Part shown: piece after piece, positions 42,267 to 51,399 of the stretch
Numbering within the stretch: position 1 is the stretch's first letter
Layout: each line of letters opens with the position of its first letter
Origin: Anaerococcus tetradius ATCC 35098
GTDB lineage: Bacteria > Bacillota > Clostridia > Tissierellales > Peptoniphilaceae
Assembly (NCBI RefSeq): GCF_000159095.1
Contig: NZ_GG666296.1
Span: 8,799 to 60,268, forward strand
Direction of reading: 5' to 3'
Length of the DNA: 51,470 nucleotides
Notes under the pieces: model-generated
What the model saw: only the letters and a program-made list of their open reading frames with translations
Databases searched by the model: none
Told to the model about the DNA's origin: nothing
Program-made: the position numbers and the translations under genes

Positions 42267-43019
42267 TCATAGAGCGATATCATTGTTAATACCCTCTTCA
42301 TTCTTGTTAGTCTCCTTGCTAGATGAATTATCCATCAAAGCAAAATTTTTAAGTATTGATGTAGTCCTAATGCTCTCAAGTAGGGCTTTTTGGGCGATAT
42401 TTGGATCTTCTGGCTCATAGGAAAAATCAAAATCGAATTTTTCGCTATTTTCTGACAATAGTCCTAATGTTCCACTTTGTTCTAGTTTGAAATCCCCAAC
42501 TTTTAAGGCGAATTTATTAGATGCTTCTAGGTCATAATCATCTTTTTCATTATCAGAAGATAGATTCGGGCTTTTAAGGGCAAGGCCCATGTCCTGACTA
42601 AATTTAACCTTCTTATCTTTTGATTCTACTATAGTTTGTGAGATGCTAAGCTTTTGTTTATAGAAACTATGTTTGCTTTTTAGAGCGAATTTATCTGATA
42701 TTTTTGCTTTAGTTCCTATGGAAATAGCATCTTCTGGTGAATCAATTAATTTTTCATGGTCTAAATCGATCGAAGCTTCTGTATTACCAAGCTTAAACAA
42801 ATTATATCCACTTGATTTCCCCAAGAGAGAAACTGATTCTAAGTTAGGTGCATTTTCTAAAGACTTTGTAAATTCCTCTTCAAACTCATTTCTCTTGTTC
42901 TGTTTAAGCTTATCTTCGTCAATAGCAAAGCCTAAAGCATTAGGGATAGTATAGGATTCAGGCTTAAAATAATTTTCAATATTAAATTTTTTTCCTTGTT
43001 CCTTTAGATATTCTTCCAT
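42267..43019 (-). CDS. Hypothetical protein in the zinc-ribbon/ATPase operon
   Basis: 250 residues, not recognised. There is no signal peptide or membrane helix. The middle (about 50-215) has repeating beta-like stretches with many Lys/Ser/Asp (FALKSKHSFYKQKLSISQT; FSQDMGLALKSPNLSSD; NKFALKVGDFKLEQSGTL), suggesting a repetitive beta fold. Its start overlaps the end of the upstream zinc-ribbon gene by 16 nt without a clear RBS, so it is probably translationally coupled. It may link the membrane proteins to the ATPase; this is a guess from position only. Confidence 0.65.
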   Translation of the reverse strand: MEEYLKEQGKKFNIENYFKPESYTIPNALGFAIDEDKLKQNKRNEFEEEFTKSLENAPNLESVSLLGKSSGYNLFKLGNTEASIDLDHEKLIDSPEDAISIGTKAKISDKFALKSKHSFYKQKLSISQTIVESKDKKVKFSQDMGLALKSPNLSSDNEKDDYDLEASNKFALKVGDFKLEQSGTLGLLSENSEKFDFDFSYEPEDPNIAQKALLESIRTTSILKNFALMDNSSSKETNKNEEGINNDIAL

Positions 43020-44131
43020 TTTTCGATACCATAATCACCATGAGATTGGATATCTGAAATTAGACTTCCCAATTCCCTAATTGCCAATTCTGTATCTCTG
43101 GCTGGAACTACATAATCAAAACCTGTATTAGTTCCACTTGCATCTGATATAAGACCGAACATTTTCTTCTCTCTCTTTCTCATATCTATAGCTGGAAAAG
43201 AAGACCTGGTATTTATAGATAAGGTAAGATTTGGCACTTGAGCAAATGCCCAAATCCTTAGAAAAGTATAAATCAAGGCAAAAAACGCTATTATACCAAA
43301 AATAATTAGCTTTAGTAGGGCTGTTTGGCGAGATTCAAAAGTCATCATTGATGTTAAAGCACCAACTCCACCCGATAAAGTCGCTCCTGCAAGGATGACA
43401 TTTGATGCCAAAAGAGATAGAATATTGTTATTTTTTATCATTATGCTGGATATAAGTCCAATAATAATGCATAAGATACCCATAACGAAGCCACCGCTAT
43501 CATAATTTCCACCACCCATAGTTACTAATATAGTATTGATAAAAATACTTATGATAAGCCCTAGTATAAACTTAAAAGGGTTAGGTATATATTCGCTTAC
43601 AAGACTAATTCCTGCTATATCACTTAAAGAAAACTCATTTTGGAAATTAAGATTTCCCTTTATATCCCTTCCCCTAGCAGATAGGAGCACCCTCTTGTTA
43701 GTTACCAAAAGCTTACAATTAGCCTTAGAGTAAGTTATAAAGCCCATGATCATATTCTTAAAGGTCGCTATATCGTATTGTTTTACGCAAACCTCCCCTT
43801 CACTCGCATTAATAAGGCTAGGAATAACAACATCATCGTTGTAGGAATTAATTTCTTCATTCATCTTCTTGAAATCGTCGACCTTTTCCTTAAAAGATGC
43901 ACCTAGCTTATCTTGGAATTTACCTTGCCAATAACTTATATCATCCATGATGTTCTTATCATCTGAATGTGAACTTGAAGTATTAGAAGCACTATTAGAA
44001 TAATCATAGGTCCTATTTTCTTCAGCCCTAGCAAAATCTTTTTTATCTAATTTTTCAGTCTTATTTTTTTGACAATCACAAACTTCGCCTTCTTTTAAAG
44101 GCCTACCGCATTGATTACAAAATTTCGCCAT
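43004..44131 (-). CDS. Zinc-ribbon membrane protein with PH-like domain
   Basis: 375 residues. The N-terminal ribbon KFCNQCGRPL...CDCQ gives four Cys. A Ser/Asn-rich linker is followed by a segment resembling a bacterial PH-like domain (about 115-175, CKLLVTNKRVLLSARGRDIK). Four hydrophobic helices lie at roughly 188-305 (FILGLIISIFINTILVTM; MGILCIIIGLISSIMI; LIIFGIIAFFALIYTFL). The cytosolic C-terminus ends with IRELGSLISDIQSHGDYG. RBS AGGAGGATTTC. It is the second gene of the operon. The zinc ribbon probably faces the cytosol. The function is unknown. Confidence 0.75.
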   Translation of the reverse strand: MAKFCNQCGRPLKEGEVCDCQKNKTEKLDKKDFARAEENRTYDYSNSASNTSSSHSDDKNIMDDISYWQGKFQDKLGASFKEKVDDFKKMNEEINSYNDDVVIPSLINASEGEVCVKQYDIATFKNMIMGFITYSKANCKLLVTNKRVLLSARGRDIKGNLNFQNEFSLSDIAGISLVSEYIPNPFKFILGLIISIFINTILVTMGGGNYDSGGFVMGILCIIIGLISSIMIKNNNILSLLASNVILAGATLSGGVGALTSMMTFESRQTALLKLIIFGIIAFFALIYTFLRIWAFAQVPNLTLSINTRSSFPAIDMRKREKKMFGLISDASGTNTGFDYVVPARDTELAIRELGSLISDIQSHGDYGIEKWKNI

Positions 44132-44140
44132 GAAATCCTC

Positions 44141-45214
44141 CTAATTATATTCTCCTGTAAATAGCTTGGTTGATACCCAACCGCTACCTATATAACACCA
44201 GTATCTTTCACCATCACTAACGCAATCTTCTACATAAACTACATCACCCTTATAGACTTTGCCTATTGCCTTAGAATTCAAGCTGTGGCCTTGTCTAACC
44301 ATACCTACATCAGTCATGACCCTAAAACTCTTGTGGAGGAAGTCACTTTCCTTATAAATATCTGTATATTTAGGGTTTCCATTTTCACCATAAGAATTAT
44401 TCCTTCTAAGCTCGTCCAAATCTACTAATTCATCATTGGATACTTCGCTATTTTTTATATTAGCTTCTTTCTTAGCCTGATTGCTTTTTTCATTATCTTT
44501 GATTTTTTTCGACTTTTCTTCGTTAGTCTTTTTGATTTGCTCACTAGCTTTTAAATTAATATCCCATATATCTTGACTATCAGGCATTAGTCCCAAATAA
44601 GAATCAGATAAGTCTTTGGCTTTTGCATAATCCTTAGCTTCAATGTACTTATTAAGCTCTTCAACTATATCCATTTCAACTTTTTTCTTCTCACTAAGTG
44701 CTAGCTTATAATCTTTGCCAGCACTTGCTGGAATCTCATCTATTAAAGATAAAGCCTTCTCATAGTCCTTATCTACAATTGCCTTTCTCGCATCAGCTAA
44801 CTTATCCTTATAGATAGATTTCTCGTCTTTAGCTTCCTTATCCTCGCTACTGATATTTTCTTCATGCTCGCTAATATCATCACCAGCATTTTTACTATAA
44901 TCAGAAAAAAAGGCAGACTTAACAACTATGGCAAGAAGAATTATAATCAAAACCCCTACAAGCCCATACAAAAACAACTTCTTCTTATCTCCACCATCAC
45001 TAGAATCTTTACTATAAGCCTTATAGCTGTTCCTAGCTTGGCTTTCATAAGAAGGCTTAGGAGAAGAAGATTGGTAACTTCTCCTATAAGAATCCATATC
45101 CTCATTCAAATTTAATTTTTCAGTAGGACTATCATCCCCATCAAGTTTCGCTCCACAATTTTCGCAAAACTTGGAATCATCCTTGTTCAAATAACCACAT
45201 TTTTTACAAAACAT
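44141..45214 (-). CDS. Zinc-ribbon membrane protein with extracytoplasmic SH3 domain
   Basis: 357 residues. Zinc ribbon MFCKKCGYLNKDDSKFCENC is at 1-20. A disordered Ser-rich cytosolic stretch leads to one membrane helix at about 81-103 (LYGLVGVLIIILLAIVVKSA). Outside there is a TPR-like pair of helices (DARKAIVDKDYEKALSLIDE and later YIEAKDYAKAKDLSDSYLG), a Lys-rich linker, and an SH3b-like domain at ~295-355 (DVGMVRQGHSLNSKAIGKVY, then YIGSGWVSTKLF), which may bind the cell wall. It is the first gene of the operon; RBS AAAGGAGC. It resembles TcaA-like architecture only in outline. Confidence 0.78.
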   Translation of the reverse strand: MFCKKCGYLNKDDSKFCENCGAKLDGDDSPTEKLNLNEDMDSYRRSYQSSSPKPSYESQARNSYKAYSKDSSDGGDKKKLFLYGLVGVLIIILLAIVVKSAFFSDYSKNAGDDISEHEENISSEDKEAKDEKSIYKDKLADARKAIVDKDYEKALSLIDEIPASAGKDYKLALSEKKKVEMDIVEELNKYIEAKDYAKAKDLSDSYLGLMPDSQDIWDINLKASEQIKKTNEEKSKKIKDNEKSNQAKKEANIKNSEVSNDELVDLDELRRNNSYGENGNPKYTDIYKESDFLHKSFRVMTDVGMVRQGHSLNSKAIGKVYKGDVVYVEDCVSDGERYWCYIGSGWVSTKLFTGEYN

Positions 45215-45358
45215 AACAAGCTCCTTTAAGATACTTTTATCATATCCTTATTCTTTTGTCAATAGATAACAAAATAATTTATTAAGTAAATTCATTAAAA
45301 TAAATACTGTAAGTTTTATCTAGCTAAATACTTGTAAAGATTATCAAATAACTATCCT

Positions 45359-45658
45359 TTATTTTACAAAAAGGCAAAACCAAACAGCCTTATCCTGGTC
45401 TATGACCCTATGCCTAAGGCCTTTTTCTATAAAAAGAAAGTCTCCTCTTTTCATTTCAATAACTTCTCCTTTAGTCTCAATAGAAGCCTTGCCCTCCATC
45501 AGAACAACAAACTCATCCTCATCTTGGATCATAAAGTCTGTAACTTGATCAAGGGACATAGTCCTAAGAACTCTAACTTTCTCATCTTCATAAACTTTCT
45601 CTTCAACTTCTTCTTCCTTCGAAAACTTCAAATTATCCAATAAATCAAAAACTTCCAT
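45359..45658 (-). CDS. Small cupin protein
   Basis: 99 residues from the third of three consecutive ATG codons (45658), which has the best spacing to AGGAG; starts at 45661 or 45664 are also possible. A single cupin barrel is visible: ESMSL-like DQVTDFMIQDEDEFVVLMEG and later GDFLFIEKGLRHRVIDQDKA. The first metal-binding histidines are replaced (DEFVVLMEG), while His lies in GLRHRV, so metal binding is doubtful. The start lies inside the end of the upstream restriction-modification gene, so they are coupled. The role is unknown. Confidence 0.75.
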   Translation of the reverse strand: MEVFDLLDNLKFSKEEEVEEKVYEDEKVRVLRTMSLDQVTDFMIQDEDEFVVLMEGKASIETKGEVIEMKRGDFLFIEKGLRHRVIDQDKAVWFCLFVK

Positions 45659-48449
45659 CATCATCTCCTAGTAAAGCCTTATACATCTTCATAAGCTCAG
45701 CCACACATTCAGACTCGGTCATAGTCCTCCAATCAAAGCCGTAAGCTTCCATAACTGCCTTGTCATTAAGCATATGAGCCTTTCTTAATTCAGCTGGCAT
45801 GGTTAAATCGTCATAGAGGTCGGCAAGAGATGATGAAGGATAGAGGGCTCTGGCATCTAAAATCTTTTGGGCTGTTTTTTCTATTTTTTCTCTTTGTTTT
45901 TCATTAGGACTTGGCCATGGGAAATTATTGTAGACTATTCCTGCTGAATATCTATAATCATTTTTCAATCTACCTGAAATAACTCTCATCCACCCCATGT
46001 GAACATTTGATGATATAACCCCAAACTCATATAGATTAATTGAATTTGCTATTAATAATGCATCTGTTGCGATTACATCATCTCGCAACAAACCTATTGG
46101 TATATATTTTCTGTTACTTGATGATACCCTAGGTATAGCTATAAATGCTTTATAATTATAGGTTTCTCTAAAAAGATGGGGTGTTTCTGCTAATTTTTGA
46201 GTTCCTTTAGAATTTGCTGCAAGCCTCATCTCCTTGGTTTTTCTGATTCTTTCCATTACCAAGGGCATTGCTCTAAGTTCGGATGGAGTCGCATCTACCA
46301 ACCACAAACAATATCTATCTTTATTATTAATAAATTCTCTAGCACCTATTAATTTTTTTATGAATTTTTTTGCCTTTGGTTCTTTTTTCAAAAATGCTTC
46401 TAGTTCATCTGCTTCTATTATAAGATTTCCACCATCAGTAGGTTGACACCCCTTGTGCATTTTAGGAACATCAAAGATAGGTTTTCTTATCCTTTCTACG
46501 AAAACATTAGGGGCATCTTTCAAATAAGCATTGATATTCGCTACACTTTTTACACTGTTATTAGAGTATAGATATTTTTTTTCATCGAAAATTCCATCTT
46601 TAAATCCTATTATTACAACATAGACTTGAGCCATATCGCTCGCTTCAGAAATCCACTTAAAGGATTCGTGAGCAAAAACAATATTTAAACCATTTTCGAA
46701 CAAGGGTTTCCAAAGATATCCAACCATTTCCCCTTCTGATATTGAACTTGTAGATACAAAAGCTACTTTTATTTTAGTAGCTTTTATATAATCAAAAGCT
46801 TTTTTATACCAACCTGTAACATAATCAAGCATTCCAATATTCTTATATTTAGATCCAAATACTATTTCCAAATCTTTTCTTTGCTCCTTATCCATAAGTC
46901 TTGCCCCTACAAAAGGAGGGTTGCCCATTATATAGTCTAGCTCTTCTGCCTTTACTAGGTCATTCCAGTCCATAGTTAGGGCGTTGGCTTCTACTATATT
47001 GGCATAAGATTTGAGGGGAAGGATGTCCATTTTTTGATGGATGATGTTCATGGTTTCTTTCATCATCTGGTCTTCTGAAATCCAAAGGGCTGTCCTAGCT
47101 ACGGTTACTGCGAAGTCATTTATTTCTATTCCGTAAAATTGACCAAGATTAACCCTAATAGGATTTTCTAATTCTTCTGAACTTTCATCTATAAAGGATA
47201 TGGATATAACATCTTTTTTCCTTATTTTTTCTTCTATAATTTTATTTTCGAGTTTTCTTAGGGAAATGTAGATTTCTGTGAGGAAATTCCCTGAGCCTGC
47301 GGCTGGATCGAGGAATTTAAGATTTGCTATTTTGTTATGAAGTTCTTCTAACCTTTGTTTTTTCTGTTTTACTTGGGCAATTTCCTTAATTTCTTCAAAT
47401 TCTTCTTTTAGGTCATCTAGGAACAAGGGATCGATTAGCTTGTGGATGTTTTTTATAGATGTGTAATGCATGCCTCCAGTTCTTCTAGTTTCTGGGTTTA
47501 GGGTTGATTCAAATACTGAGCCAAAGATGGTTGGGGATATTTCTGACCAATCGAAGCCAAGGGAAGCCCTATTTAGGATGATATCAACTATGTTTGGATT
47601 TAATCTAGGAATTTCTATATCCATATCAGAAAAAAGCCCACCATTAACATAAGGAAAGGCTAGGAGGTCCTTGTCTTCGTAGGGGTCTCTGTCTTCTTCC
47701 TTTTGATTTAAGATTCTAAATATATTTATTAAGGCTGTTCTCGGGTTTGTGTCCTTGTACTTGTTTAAGTAATCGTGGAACATATTTTTGTTGCCGAATA
47801 GACCCGCGTCTTCTGCATATAGACAAAATACTAGCCTTACGCATAGTATATTTAAGGAATGTAGGGTCTTTTCACTTTCGGGGTTTTTGTATTCCATAAG
47901 TAGGGCTTCATAGATGCTTGCTACTATCTCGCCTGCTTCGATTGAAATTTGGGTTTCTTTTTTTATGAAGTCTTCTTCTTCTCTTACCAAAAAGTTTAGT
48001 CTGTAAATTTCATTTTCTAGGTCTTTTAGCCTAATCTTTTCTGGTTCTCCTGTTGGTTTTTCCATATCATAGATGTAGAACTCTTTGAAGTTAGAGGTTA
48101 TTATCCATCTAGGTCTTTGAGAGTAGGGTAGTTCTGTCGAGTATCTTTTTGCTTGTTGGAAGGGGGTTAGGTAGGAACCGTCAGATTGTTCTATTGCTTT
48201 ATCCAAAGCTTTTTTGGATGATTTTTGTTCTATTAGGACGTGGGTTTTTTCTATGTAGCCATCTATGAAGGAGGTGTTGTCTAGTTTTACCCTAGTTTCA
48301 AAGTCTATGTAGGAATATGGATCTTTGACTCCGAGTACATTTTCAAGTAAATCAAGCCAAAATTTTTGGCTTTCGCTTTTTTCATCTCCTGTATTTGCCC
48401 ATCTTTGGCTAAATTCTTTAGCTCTTATTTTTTGTTCACTTAGTTTCAC
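45645..48449 (-). CDS. MmeI-like (type IIG/IIL) restriction-modification enzyme
   Basis: 934 residues. The N-terminal nuclease has Asp63 and EQK at 74-76 (DGYIEKTHVLIEQKS), the PD-(D/E)xK pattern of the MmeI family. The gamma-class adenine methyltransferase follows, with AdoMet motif FLDPAAGSGNFL (379-390) and catalytic NPPF (510-513), and a C-terminal target-recognition part to the end. One polypeptide should both methylate an adenine and cut at a distance. Start is GTG with AAGGAG upstream. No separate methylase or specificity gene is nearby, as expected for this type. The recognition site cannot be predicted by eye. Confidence 0.92.
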   Translation of the reverse strand: MKLSEQKIRAKEFSQRWANTGDEKSESQKFWLDLLENVLGVKDPYSYIDFETRVKLDNTSFIDGYIEKTHVLIEQKSSKKALDKAIEQSDGSYLTPFQQAKRYSTELPYSQRPRWIITSNFKEFYIYDMEKPTGEPEKIRLKDLENEIYRLNFLVREEEDFIKKETQISIEAGEIVASIYEALLMEYKNPESEKTLHSLNILCVRLVFCLYAEDAGLFGNKNMFHDYLNKYKDTNPRTALINIFRILNQKEEDRDPYEDKDLLAFPYVNGGLFSDMDIEIPRLNPNIVDIILNRASLGFDWSEISPTIFGSVFESTLNPETRRTGGMHYTSIKNIHKLIDPLFLDDLKEEFEEIKEIAQVKQKKQRLEELHNKIANLKFLDPAAGSGNFLTEIYISLRKLENKIIEEKIRKKDVISISFIDESSEELENPIRVNLGQFYGIEINDFAVTVARTALWISEDQMMKETMNIIHQKMDILPLKSYANIVEANALTMDWNDLVKAEELDYIMGNPPFVGARLMDKEQRKDLEIVFGSKYKNIGMLDYVTGWYKKAFDYIKATKIKVAFVSTSSISEGEMVGYLWKPLFENGLNIVFAHESFKWISEASDMAQVYVVIIGFKDGIFDEKKYLYSNNSVKSVANINAYLKDAPNVFVERIRKPIFDVPKMHKGCQPTDGGNLIIEADELEAFLKKEPKAKKFIKKLIGAREFINNKDRYCLWLVDATPSELRAMPLVMERIRKTKEMRLAANSKGTQKLAETPHLFRETYNYKAFIAIPRVSSSNRKYIPIGLLRDDVIATDALLIANSINLYEFGVISSNVHMGWMRVISGRLKNDYRYSAGIVYNNFPWPSPNEKQREKIEKTAQKILDARALYPSSSLADLYDDLTMPAELRKAHMLNDKAVMEAYGFDWRTMTESECVAELMKMYKALLGDDDGSF

Positions 48450-48546
48450 GGTCTTCTCCTTGGTATTTATATCTAAATTATATCATAAGGACCTATTTTT
48501 AAAAGTTAAGAGATGGGAGGTTAGTTTGTGGTTGGGTAGATTTTCC

Positions 48547-48595
48547 AATAAAAACCACCTCTCAAAGCATGCTTCAATTATGATTTGAGAGGTGA
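48547..48595 (-). terminator. Terminator after the DUF438 gene
   Basis: A stem CACCTCTCAAA/TTTGAGAGGTG on the minus strand is followed by GTTTTTATT. Confidence 0.82.
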
Positions 48596-48631
48596 TGATT
48601 TTAGTTTTTGATAATTTTATAAGTTAGACTC

Positions 48632-49936
48632 TTATTTTGTGAGATATTCCTTATAGAAGCTTAAATCTTGGACTATTTCTAGGACTCCCTTGTAGTTTTC
48701 TTCCTTGTCTCTTACTGCGTAGTAGGAGATGGCAAAGTCCTTACCAGCTATATTTTTTATTAGTTTGAAGGAGTCTTTCTTTTTGTCTTTGAAGTCTTTT
48801 ATTAGCCCTCTTACTATTGGCTCTACTTGAGGTGGGTGGCAGGTGTAGACTTCTCTTCCTAGTGAACTTGTCGGTCTTTTAAAGACTTTTGATCCCTTGT
48901 GGTCGTTGTAGTAAGTGTTTATGTCATTTTCATCGACAAAGGTTATTTCAAATTCCATGGTATCTAGCATGGCTTCTATTTGGTCGATTCTTAGTTTGCC
49001 TTTCTTGAAGTGAATGTAATTATCTTCGTTAGTCTTATCTTCGACTAGCTTTTCTTTTCCGTAGGCTATCAAGTTGTGGTCATAGTCTTCCAGGTCTTGG
49101 TAGAGGAGATCGAGGTCTTCTTCGCTTACGTTATCACTTACTAGGGGATAGAGGATATTTTCTTCCTTGTAGGTCATCTCCTCCGCTCTTTGTAGGCTTT
49201 CATTTAGGAGTTTTTCCTTATTTTCTTTGAGGGCTTTTTTGAGATTTTTCCCTATTTCAACATCTACTGCCCACATCACTTCTGATGGGCCTGGTTTGTT
49301 ATATTTTACCTTGAGAATTGGATAAATGAGGTCTCCCTTTTTCTTGTAGTGAGATCCTATGTTTTTTATGGTTTCTTCTATTTCTTCTCCAATTTTCGCT
49401 TTTTGGATAAGTTCTTTTATCTTGTCATTTTCTCTTGCCATATAGGAAATGAAGGGGTCTGTGTAAGTTTCTTTGTTTTTTTCGTTTTCCGTCATTCCAT
49501 GAAAGAGAGCTGAGTGAACGTCACATAATTTCCTTACTTCTTCCTTATCTACTCCTGATTCTAGCAAGTCTTCTTCGGCATCCATTATTTCAGATGAGGA
49601 TACTCCATCGAAGTTTTTTACAAAGTCTTTTCTTACTGTTTCTAGGTCTTCGCCCGAGGTCAATCTGTTGATGTAAGTTTTTATTAATTCTTTTCTTTCT
49701 TTAACTTCAGGATTTTCTGACCCATCTATTACCTCGAAGCCCGCTTTTTCTAGTTTTTCTTTTATGTTTTCTATGCCTAGCATCTTTGCCCCACGTTTGA
49801 TGGACATTTTCTTTGCCATGGTGTTAAACATTATAGGGTTGGATAGGGGCTTAAAGCCTAAGTCTATAAGTTTATCTTTTATTTGAGGGTTTTCTGTAAC
49901 TAGGTCGTAGACATTTTTATTTATATCAATTTTCAT
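48632..49936 (-). CDS. DUF1858/DUF438/hemerythrin/PAS protein
   Basis: 434 residues. A DUF1858-type N-terminus (about 1-65, VYDLVTENPQIKDKLIDLGF) is followed by DUF438 (about 78-150, KERKELIKTYINRLTSGEDL). A hemerythrin-like helical bundle (about 150-310) has candidate His/Glu ligands in VHSALFHGM, IGSHYKKKGDLIYPIL and YDHNLIAYG. A PAS domain closes the protein (about 318-430, IDQIEAMLDTMEFEITFVDE and VYTCHPPQVEP). It is probably a cytosolic sensor of oxygen, nitric oxide or a related ligand. RBS GGAGGTAAGCT. It is transcribed alone; the ISL3 element sits ~115 bp upstream of its start. Confidence 0.88.
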   Translation of the reverse strand: MKIDINKNVYDLVTENPQIKDKLIDLGFKPLSNPIMFNTMAKKMSIKRGAKMLGIENIKEKLEKAGFEVIDGSENPEVKERKELIKTYINRLTSGEDLETVRKDFVKNFDGVSSSEIMDAEEDLLESGVDKEEVRKLCDVHSALFHGMTENEKNKETYTDPFISYMARENDKIKELIQKAKIGEEIEETIKNIGSHYKKKGDLIYPILKVKYNKPGPSEVMWAVDVEIGKNLKKALKENKEKLLNESLQRAEEMTYKEENILYPLVSDNVSEEDLDLLYQDLEDYDHNLIAYGKEKLVEDKTNEDNYIHFKKGKLRIDQIEAMLDTMEFEITFVDENDINTYYNDHKGSKVFKRPTSSLGREVYTCHPPQVEPIVRGLIKDFKDKKKDSFKLIKNIAGKDFAISYYAVRDKEENYKGVLEIVQDLSFYKEYLTK

Positions 49937-50011
49937 AGCTTACCTCCATATGTCTTTTTTATTATTATATAGCTTTTGATAATAATAATCAGTAACATTT
50001 GTTACAGGAGA

Positions 50012-50039
50012 AAAGAAAAAAGACCTCCACTGGAGATCT
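50012..50039 (-). terminator. Terminator just outside the ISL3 element
   Basis: A stem AGATCTCC/GGAGGTCT on the minus strand is followed by T6. It lies between the IS left end and the DUF438 gene and has no host gene directly upstream of it in the window. Confidence 0.75.
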
Positions 50040-50052
50040 ATTTCATCTTTTC

Positions 50053-50071
50053 GGCTCTTTGTCAAATCGTG
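50053..50071 (+). repeat. Left terminal inverted repeat of the ISL3 element
   Basis: GGCTCTTTGTCAAATCGTG resembles the ISL3 terminal repeat. The right copy cannot be checked in this window, so its exact length is unknown. Confidence 0.65.
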
Positions 50072-50101
50072 TTGGTAAATAAAAATCAACCAAATTATTA
50101 A

Positions 50102-50127
50102 TCAGGGATAGAAATTTCTATCCCTGA
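50102..50127. repeat. Perfect palindrome after the transposase gene
   Basis: The arm TCAGGGATAGAAA is followed directly by its exact reverse complement, 13 bp each. It lies inside the IS just past the transposase stop. With T-rich sequence beyond, it may act as the transposase terminator or block read-through. Confidence 0.65.
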
Positions 50128-50130
50128 ATT

Positions 50131-51399
50131 TTAGTTTGCTAATAAATTCCTTGTGATAAATATTCTTGTTCTAAAATTAGCAAAATTACTGTAACCAAAG
50201 GCTATTCTCTTTAAGACTTTTATGAAGTTGTTAACACCCTCTATAGGTCCATTAGAATAATCATAGATAAATGAGTTCTTAATATATTCTAGGTAATAAA
50301 AACAAGTATCTATTGAGGTTTTCATTTTGTCATTCACCTTATCTTTAAAATAACTTAAATGAAATGTAAATAATTCAAAATTCCTCTTCTCAATATCTTC
50401 CCTCAAGCATTGGTAACATTCATATGTATCTTTCAAGGTTTTATCAATGTTAAGACTAATATCCACTATATCCTCATCAGATACAAGACTGCCAGGGAAA
50501 TGAACACGTTTAAAAAAGTGTATAGGATCAAGTAACTTGTAAGGTTTTAGAAAATGCTTCCAATATTTTTTAAGTCTTTTGTATTTAATATTACTAGTAG
50601 AATAAGCCTTCATTGTATCAATCCTTGTATGGTTAAAAGAGTTTGTAAATAACTTTATAATATGAAATCTATCAATAATGATTTCTGCATTTACAAATAG
50701 TTCTTTGATAAGTGAAATATATGGACTATACATATCAATACATACAGTCTTAACCTTGTCTCTAACATATCTTGGATAACATAAGAAATATTTCCTTAGG
50801 TAAGGTAACTGTCTATTCTCTACAATATCAATAACCTTGTGATTATCTGAATCTAGATATATAAAACTCATAGCTCCTTTGGCATCTTTGGTTGATTTGA
50901 ACTCGTCAAATGATAGGTGATAAGGTAAATATGAAAAATCTACATTGAATTCATTATCAAGCTTAGCCATGAACCTAGCAACTGTAGTAGTAGATACGTA
51001 ATTATTGCTACCAATATCTTTCATTGATAATTTCTTGGTTAAACTAGCCAATATATGTCTTTTGATTTGATTAGAAATATTACAATGCTTATCAACTATC
51101 TTAGTTTCAAGCAAGAAATATTTATTACAAGATTTACAGAACATCTTCTGCTTCTTTAAATCAATTATTACAGGATAATCACCAGCTCTAGAACATCTGA
51201 CATTAGATGACTTAAAGCCATATTTAATTAGATTATGATTAGAGCCACAATGAGGGCAAACTTGGTCAGAATATTCTAATTTAGCTGTTAGAATTGTATA
51301 TGTTACACCTTTAATGACTTTGTGGTGTATTCCATCAGAAAAATTAAGATTTTCATCTTTGATATTCAGTAAATTTGTAATAAAATAATTGTTAGACAT
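50131..51399 (-). CDS. ISL3-family transposase
   Basis: 422 residues, normal length and apparently intact. The N-terminal zinc finger has CPHCGSNH and MFCKSCNKYF. A helix-turn-helix region follows (SMKDIGSNNYVSTTTVARFM). The DDE catalytic domain shows LSFDEFK, VCIDMYSPYI and the Glu in SNGPIEGVNNFIKVLKRIAF. It cuts and inserts the element's DNA ends. RBS AAGGAGA precedes the ATG. Confidence 0.95.
   Translation of the reverse strand: MSNNYFITNLLNIKDENLNFSDGIHHKVIKGVTYTILTAKLEYSDQVCPHCGSNHNLIKYGFKSSNVRCSRAGDYPVIIDLKKQKMFCKSCNKYFLLETKIVDKHCNISNQIKRHILASLTKKLSMKDIGSNNYVSTTTVARFMAKLDNEFNVDFSYLPYHLSFDEFKSTKDAKGAMSFIYLDSDNHKVIDIVENRQLPYLRKYFLCYPRYVRDKVKTVCIDMYSPYISLIKELFVNAEIIIDRFHIIKLFTNSFNHTRIDTMKAYSTSNIKYKRLKKYWKHFLKPYKLLDPIHFFKRVHFPGSLVSDEDIVDISLNIDKTLKDTYECYQCLREDIEKRNFELFTFHLSYFKDKVNDKMKTSIDTCFYYLEYIKNSFIYDYSNGPIEGVNNFIKVLKRIAFGYSNFANFRTRIFITRNLLAN

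Noticed and set aside
45239-45262. Promoter of the zinc-ribbon operon (TTGACA ... TATGAT)
   Set aside because: The spacer between the two hexamers is only 12 nt, too short for a standard sigma-A promoter; the TTGACA may pair with a poorer -10 further on.
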